Of a stretch of 64,000 nucleotides of DNA, positions 59,764-64,000 are shown piece by piece (within the stretch, counting starts at the first letter, position 1; each line of letters opens with the position of its first letter). The stretch covers positions 62,001-126,000 of the forward strand of contig NZ_JADEVO010000002.1 in assembly GCF_017114825.1 (NCBI RefSeq), given 5' to 3'. The stretch is from Pseudomonas gregormendelii (GTDB lineage Bacteria; Pseudomonadota; Gammaproteobacteria; Pseudomonadales; Pseudomonadaceae). The position numbers and the translations under genes are program-made. The notes beneath the pieces are model-generated. The model had not been told where the DNA came from. It did no database searches and worked only from the letters and a program-made list of their open reading frames with translations.

Positions 59764-59796
59764 ATTGGTCGTTAATGGCTCTTACAACAGACCAAT
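59764..59796. promoter_or_regulatory. Inverted repeat ATTGGTC...GACCAAT between MocR and paiB genes
   Basis: ATTGGTC (59764-59770) and GACCAAT (59790-59796) are 26 bp apart centre to centre in the 90-bp divergent gap, with TAGGAT (59805-59810) as a possible -10. It is a candidate MocR operator. Confidence 0.45.
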
Positions 59797-59836
59797 AGCC
59801 TGCCTAGGATGCAGGCATTCGCCAAGGAATTTTTCC

Positions 59837-60460
59837 ATGTACAACCCAAGCAGCTTTGCCATCCACGATTTGGACGAACTGCAGCAGCAGATACTCGCCA
59901 CCCGTCTCGCCCTGGTCGTCACCCATGGCGAACAAGGCTTGCAAGCCAGTCACCTGCCCCTGTTGCTGCGCGGCGACGAAGGTCCCAATGGCACGCTCTA
60001 CGGTCATTTCGCCAGGGCCAATCCACAGTGGAAGGAACTGCACAATGGTGCTGAAGCGATGGTGATATTTGCCGGTGCCGATGCCTATGTCAGCCCCGGG
60101 TTTTACCCCAGCAAAGCCGAGCACGGCAAAGTCGTGCCCACCTGGAACTACATCGCCGTGCACGCGTACGGCACTGCCGAGGTGTTCAGCGATGCCGGGC
60201 GTCTGCTGGAGCTGGTCAGCGGCTTGACCGATCGTCATGAAGCGGCCCGCGCGCAGCCGTGGAAAGTGAGCGACGCTCCGGCCGACTACATTGACGGGAT
60301 GCTCAAGGCCATCGTCGGCTTTGCCCTGCCAATCCAGCGCCTGGAAGGTAAACGCAAACTCGGCCAGAACCGCAGCCCCGCCGATTATGCCGGCGTGCGC
60401 GAGGTGCTCGGCGCCAGCCCCGATGCGCATGATCAGGCTCTCGCTCACTTGATGCGTTAA
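59837..60460 (+). CDS. PaiB-like FMN-binding negative regulator
   Basis: This 207-residue protein of the FMN-binding split-barrel (PaiB) family begins MYNPSSFAIHDLDEL; contact segments are THGEQGLQASHLPLLL (about 29-44), GHFARANPQW (about 57-66), and VVPTWNYIAVHAYG (about 100-113). B. subtilis PaiB represses sporulation and protease genes; Pseudomonas homologues are less clear and may be flavin-dependent enzymes. The start at 59837 is set by similarity; an earlier codon at 59759 would overlap the operator. Confidence 0.88.
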   Translation: MYNPSSFAIHDLDELQQQILATRLALVVTHGEQGLQASHLPLLLRGDEGPNGTLYGHFARANPQWKELHNGAEAMVIFAGADAYVSPGFYPSKAEHGKVVPTWNYIAVHAYGTAEVFSDAGRLLELVSGLTDRHEAARAQPWKVSDAPADYIDGMLKAIVGFALPIQRLEGKRKLGQNRSPADYAGVREVLGASPDAHDQALAHLMR

Positions 60461-60469
60461 GGAACCAAC

Positions 60470-60916
60470 ATGAGTCAGCTCGACATCCGCCAGGTCACCG
60501 CCGGCGATCACGCCGCCTGGCTACCCTTGTGGCAAACCTATCTGGATTTTTACAACACCCAGCTGCCTGAAACGGTCACCCGAAGCACCTGGGAGCGCAT
60601 CCTCGATCCAGGCGAGCCGACCCACGCCGCGCTGGCCTGGGCGGATGGTCGAGCGGTAGGCATGGTGCATTTCATCTACCATCGATCAAACTGGAGCATC
60701 GAGAATTCCTGCTACCTGCAGGACCTGCTGGTGGCACCACACACCCGCGGCACGGGCGTCGGCCGCCAGTTGATCGAATTCGTCTACGCCACCGCCAAAA
60801 ACGATGGCTGCTGCAAGGTCCACTGGTTGACTCACGAGACCAACGCCACCGCGATCCAGCTCTACGAGCGTATCGCCGAGCGGCCGGGTCTCATCCAGTT
60901 TCGTAAAGCCCTTTAA
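60470..60916 (+). CDS. GNAT acetyltransferase
   Basis: The protein has 148 residues, single GNAT domain. Acetyl-CoA-binding motif A is LLVAPHTRGTGVGRQLIEFV (about 86-105); motif B follows with WLTHETNATAIQLYERI. Related to small-molecule N-acetyltransferases next to PaiB-like genes (compare B. subtilis PaiA, a polyamine acetyltransferase). It starts 9 bp after paiB and is likely co-transcribed. Substrate unknown; an amine or polyamine is possible given the paiAB analogy. Confidence 0.88.
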   Translation: MSQLDIRQVTAGDHAAWLPLWQTYLDFYNTQLPETVTRSTWERILDPGEPTHAALAWADGRAVGMVHFIYHRSNWSIENSCYLQDLLVAPHTRGTGVGRQLIEFVYATAKNDGCCKVHWLTHETNATAIQLYERIAERPGLIQFRKAL

Positions 60917-60933
60917 GGTTCAAGGAGAACAGC

Positions 60934-61605
60934 ATGTCGACTTCACTCGCGGACTGGAAAGGCGTCCCGGCCCCCTCGGTTCAAACCATCGAAGGTCGGT
61001 TTATCCGCCTTGAGAAACTCGATGCGGCCCGTCACGCCGATGGCTTGTTCAAAGCCCTGCAAGGTCCAGGTGCCGATCCCAAGCTGTGGGATTACCTGCC
61101 TTATGGTCCGTTTCCAGAGCGCGGGGTGTTCGACGATTGGTTGAACAATCATTCGGCCCACAGCGACCCCTATTTTTTCAGCGTGATCGACCGCGCCAGC
61201 GGTGAGGTGCAGGGCATCCTCAGCCTGATGTCGATCGTTGCGGCCCAGGGCCGCATCGAGATCGGCCACGTAACCTTCGGCGCACCCATGCAACGCTCAC
61301 CGAAAAGCACCGAGGCCGTGTATCTGCTGGCCAGGGAATCGTTTGCCTTGGGTTACCGCCGCCTGGAGTGGAAGTGCAACAACGGCAACGCTCGCTCCAA
61401 GTACGCGGCCGAGCGGCTGGGATTCAGCTTTGAAGGGGTGTTCCGCCAGCACATGGTGGTCAAGGGCCAGAACCGCGACACCGCCTGGTATTCGATCCTG
61501 GACTCGGAGTGGCCGGCCATCGGCGCGGGCTTCGAACAGTGGTTGTCGGATGAAAACCAGACGACGTCGGGTCAGTTGAAGACGCTGGCGGAGTGCCGGG
61601 CTTAG
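60934..61605 (+). CDS. RimJ/RimL-type GNAT acetyltransferase
   Basis: This 223-residue protein of the GNAT_3 type has the PSVQTIEGRFIRLEKLDAA N-terminus (about 12-30), GRIEIGHVTFG (about 106-116), and the acceptor part RRLEWKCNNGNARSKYAAERLGF (split: LEWKCNNGNARS, AAERLGFSFEG). Close relatives act on ribosomal proteins or small molecules. It lies 17 bp after the previous gene in the paiB cluster, thus a third gene of the same operon. Confidence 0.88.
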   Translation: MSTSLADWKGVPAPSVQTIEGRFIRLEKLDAARHADGLFKALQGPGADPKLWDYLPYGPFPERGVFDDWLNNHSAHSDPYFFSVIDRASGEVQGILSLMSIVAAQGRIEIGHVTFGAPMQRSPKSTEAVYLLARESFALGYRRLEWKCNNGNARSKYAAERLGFSFEGVFRQHMVVKGQNRDTAWYSILDSEWPAIGAGFEQWLSDENQTTSGQLKTLAECRA

Positions 61606-61616
61606 GGACTGATCGG

Positions 61617-61672
61617 CTTACCGGCGGTGGCGCGTGAGCCATCGCAATCGCCGGCAAGCCGGCTCCTACGGA
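61617..61672. repeat. REP-like unit
   Basis: ACCGGCGGTGGCGCG (61620-61634) and CGCCGGCAAGCCGGCTCCTA (61649-61668), decayed inverted pair between two convergent genes. Confidence 0.6.
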
Positions 61673-61690
61673 TTGGCGGCGCGGCGTAGT

Positions 61691-61972
61691 TCAACGCTCA
61701 CTATCGCGCCGCAGCCGCACCACCCCCATTTTCATTCCAAAAGGTCTGAACACTGCATTCAGGGATTTCAACGTCTGATTCCCCTCCCCATGCTCGATAT
61801 GTACCAGCGTGCGCACCGAAATCTTGCACATTTTCGCAAACTGCGTCTGGTGCAGGCCCGTGACCTCCACACGTAAACGGCGAACCGCCTCGCCGATTTC
61901 AAGAGTGCCTTGGGCAAGTGCCTCCCGGATGCTCTCAATGAGCCTTGTGCGCTCTGCAACCGTCATGCTCAT
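61691..61972 (-). CDS. hipB: HipB-type Xre antitoxin
   Basis: This 93-residue protein has a helix-turn-helix of the Cro/C1 type (about 38-80: LHQTQFAKMCKISVRTLVHIE and GEGNQTLKSLNAVFRPFG), as in HipB antitoxins that bind HipA and repress the operon. The ATG at 61972 overlaps the hipA stop codon (ATGA), so it was translated by coupling; a GTG at 61984 is less likely. Gene order hipA-hipB is the reverse of the E. coli order. The antitoxin appears intact although hipA is broken. Confidence 0.85.
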   Translation of the reverse strand: MSMTVAERTRLIESIREALAQGTLEIGEAVRRLRVEVTGLHQTQFAKMCKISVRTLVHIEHGEGNQTLKSLNAVFRPFGMKMGVVRLRRDSER

Positions 61973-62716
61973 TTCAAGTCCCACTCTATCAAACGGTGCT
62001 CCAGGCTTTTCAAGGCAATTCGCGGGTGATTCATCGTCGCGTCAGGCAAACCACTGGCACTTAGAATGTCGGGAAGTGCAGCCAGGCGTCGGGCATCCGC
62101 ACGCAGGCGCTCGTAGATTTGCGATGCATCGCCGAGTGTGGCCAATGGGTCATTCGGATCGGCCAGTTCAGCCACGGCGCTACACACGCCACGCCAATCC
62201 ACGTCACCTGCCCGTTCCAGTTCTTTTGGCCACTTGGTAGTACGTGTAACACCTTCATCGTCCATCACCATCGGTGCCAGATCGTAAATCGGTGCCAGTC
62301 GAAACGAATCAGTGCCACGGATAATCGCGGTGTTGCGACCATGGTTGTCTGAGTTACCGAGAATCTTATTGATCAAGTCGCGTCTCAGATAATCAGCGAG
62401 CAAATCAGGGATTTCAATTTGCAGGCTTGTCTCGGCCGATGCGAGCCATTAGAAATCTTTTCGCCGCTCCTGCAGGTGCAATGTCATACACGAACGCCGG
62501 GGCATTGGAGCGCCATCCATCCCAATCCAGTGGAAGCCTGGCACTCACAGCTTTCGCGAAAGGTGTTCCGATGGATTCATAGTTGTCGGCCAGATAACTC
62601 TGTTCGTAACCGAAACTGCAGCGGCTCTCAAAGCCTTTTTCAGGGCTGTCAAAGCTCAAGACCATGGCGTCGCGCCAGGTAGCGTCGATGTAGACCTGTA
62701 AGGTGAGGTTATACAT
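61969..62716 (-). pseudogene. hipA: hipA toxin kinase gene with internal deletion and frameshift
   Basis: The N-terminal part (62716 down to a TGA at 62414-62416, about 100 residues: MYNLTLQVYIDATWRDAMVL, with WDGWRSNAPAF) and the C-terminal part (in a different frame, segments EIPDLLADYLRRDL and LGNSDNHGRNTAI, then DLAPMVMDDEGV) are pieces of one HipA protein. They abut near 62417-62430 with a +1 shift. Only about 250 codons remain against about 400-440 in normal HipA; the middle with the ATP P-loop/Ser-phosphorylation segment is missing, while the catalytic LGNSDNHGRN loop remains. The toxin should be inactive. Confidence 0.85.
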
Positions 62717-62728
62717 GCCATCTTCACC

Positions 62729-62870
62729 TGCATTTAAATGCACATTTTGACGTCAATTGCGAAGCCAACACGCAATATAGTGCATTCAGACCTGGGAAGC
62801 ACCCTTGCGAACTGCAGTAGAATGCAGATCAAGTTAAAACTTTTAATAAAAAACGCAAAATAATGCAGAT
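62729..62870. promoter_or_regulatory. TGCATT palindrome and half-site array upstream of hipA
   Basis: Perfect palindrome TGCATTTAAATGCA at 62729-62742, then half-sites TGCATT (62781), AATGCA (62821) and AATGCA (62862), the last three about 40 bp apart. A TATATT -10-like element lies near 62774-62779. It is probably the autoregulatory operator of HipB. The flank is markedly AT-rich for this genome. Confidence 0.55.
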
Positions 62871-62906
62871 GCCAGACGCTTGTCGGCAACCGCCCAAACG
62901 ACAGCC

Positions 62907-62936
62907 AAAAAAAAGGGGAGCACATGCCCCCCCGAG
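62907..62936 (-). terminator. Terminator after pycB
   Basis: On the minus strand GGGGGGCATGTGCTCCCC runs into TTTTTTTT, about 30 bp after the pycB stop codon. Confidence 0.82.
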
Positions 62937-62964
62937 GTTTAAAGCGGTGTACCGAGGCTGTTAA

Positions 62965-64000
62965 TCAGCCTTCGATCTCGATCAGGATTTCGCCCGGGTT
63001 CACCCGGTCGCCCTTGGCCACGTGAATGGCGGTAACTTTGCCGGCGATGGCGGCCTGGACTTCGGTTTCCATTTTCATCGCTTCGGTGATCAGCACGGCC
63101 TGCCCGGCTTTCACCACGTCGCCTTCCTTGACCAGCACGTCGACAATGTTGCCCGGCATGGTGGTGCTGACATGGCCAGGCGCCGTGGCTTGCTTGCGCT
63201 TGCTGCTGCCGCCGCTGACGAATTCATTGAGCGGTTCGAACACCACTTCTTCCGGCATGCCGTCGATGGACAGGTAGAAGTGACGCTTGCCTTCAGCCTT
63301 GACGCCGACACCGGTGATGTCGACTCGGTAGGTTTCACCGTGAACGTCGATCACGAACTCGGTCGGCACGCCTTCGCCACCGGCCGAGGTCACGCCACCG
63401 GCTTCTGGAATCGGCAGCAACACTTCAGGCGTCAGGGTGCCTGCGGCACGCTCTTCGAGGAATTTGCGCCCGATGTCCGGGAACATGGCGTAGGTCAGCA
63501 CGTCTTCTTCGGACTTGGCCACCGAGCCGATTTCAGCACGCAGCTTGGTCATTTCCGGCTTGAGCAGATCAGCCGGGCGCACGTCGATCACTTCCTCGCT
63601 ACCGATCGCCTGGCGACGCAGTTTTTCATTAACGGTGCCCGGCGCCTTGCCATAGCCACCTTGCAGGTAGAGCTTCACTTCATTGGTGATGGTCTTGTAG
63701 CGCTCGCCGGCCAGCACGTTGAAGAACGCCTGGGTGCCGACGATCTGCGAAGTCGGGGTCACCAGTGGCGGGAAACCGAGGTCCTCGCGAACACGCGGGA
63801 TCTCGGCCAGCACTTCGGCCATGCGGTTGAGGGCGCCCTGCTCTTTCAACTGGTTGGCCAGGTTGGAAATCATCCCGCCCGGCACCTGGTTGACTTGCAC
63901 GCGGGTGTCGACGGCGGTGAACTCGCTTTCGAACTGGTGGTACTTCTTGCGCACGGCGTAGAAGTACAGACCGATTTCCTGCAGCAGTTCCAGATTCAGG
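62965..64000 (-). CDS. pycB: Pyruvate carboxylase subunit B (biotin/carboxyltransferase subunit, C-terminal part)
   Basis: The 345 codons visible (5' end outside) cover the end of the carboxyltransferase barrel (YKTITNEVKLYLQGGYGKAP region), the conserved carboxylase domain, and the biotinyl domain at the C-terminus with the biotin lysine in EAMKMETEV (about 35 residues before the end). In Pseudomonas, this OadA-like two-subunit form is a pyruvate carboxylase that replenishes oxaloacetate. The partner pycA should follow the missing upstream part. A good terminator follows. Confidence 0.93.
   Translation of the reverse strand, partial: LNLELLQEIGLYFYAVRKKYHQFESEFTAVDTRVQVNQVPGGMISNLANQLKEQGALNRMAEVLAEIPRVREDLGFPPLVTPTSQIVGTQAFFNVLAGERYKTITNEVKLYLQGGYGKAPGTVNEKLRRQAIGSEEVIDVRPADLLKPEMTKLRAEIGSVAKSEEDVLTYAMFPDIGRKFLEERAAGTLTPEVLLPIPEAGGVTSAGGEGVPTEFVIDVHGETYRVDITGVGVKAEGKRHFYLSIDGMPEEVVFEPLNEFVSGGSSKRKQATAPGHVSTTMPGNIVDVLVKEGDVVKAGQAVLITEAMKMETEVQAAIAGKVTAIHVAKGDRVNPGEILIEIEG

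Overview
The window is chromosomal DNA of a Pseudomonas, most likely of the P. fluorescens group. GC content and third-position GC are high. The gene order follows the well-known stretch from rpmG-rpmB through phoBR/pst to purEK-aspA and pycB in P. aeruginosa. Intergenic gaps carry many REP-type inverted repeats typical of P. fluorescens-like genomes. No prophage, insertion sequence, CRISPR array, rRNA or tRNA gene was seen.

1-18 kb: housekeeping block. It holds the start of a polyamine/GABA-type aldehyde dehydrogenase with a divergent cupin gene, ribosomal genes rpmG/rpmB, an orphan peptide-binding lipo-/periplasmic protein, radC, coaBC-dut-algC-argB, and pyrE divergent from crc (the Hfq partner in catabolite repression). 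Next come rph, yicC, gmk, rpoZ, spoT and ridA, a cluster around guanine nucleotides and (p)ppGpp. 18-31 kb: exbB-exbD-tonB, oxyR-recG, a deacylase-HDOD fusion, an HU protein, rubredoxin and its reductase, and ubiC-ubiA.

30-43 kb: phosphate regulon. phoB-phoR (with a PHO box) is separated from the opposing pstS-pstC-pstA-pstB-phoU operon (PHO box in front of pstS) by a CNNM-type membrane protein, a degenerate M23 peptidase and an unusual response regulator. PstC and PstA carry very large extra periplasmic parts. 43-55 kb: an MHS transporter, a thioesterase, a mutarotase, small membrane/secreted proteins, purE-purK with a terminator hairpin inside the leader, a LysR regulator divergent from aspA, a sodium:alanine symporter and asparaginase. 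The last four fit aspartate/asparagine/alanine use.

54.8-63 kb: accessory stretch. It holds an AraC regulator with an acetylpolyamine amidohydrolase and a polyamine-binding protein, a MocR regulator divergent from paiB and two GNAT acetyltransferases, and a hipB-type antitoxin behind a hipA gene with an internal deletion. The window ends inside pycB (pyruvate carboxylase biotin subunit).

The least expected structures are: a 5 x 12-bp tandem repeat inside the MocR gene in which each unit is a DnaA-box-like 9-mer; the decayed hipA with an array of TGCATT half-sites in front; the purE leader that looks like a transcription attenuator; and 37-bp perfect inverted arms between pstS and pstC. All functions are assigned by reading translated sequences by eye and from knowledge of families and gene order; no database search was run.
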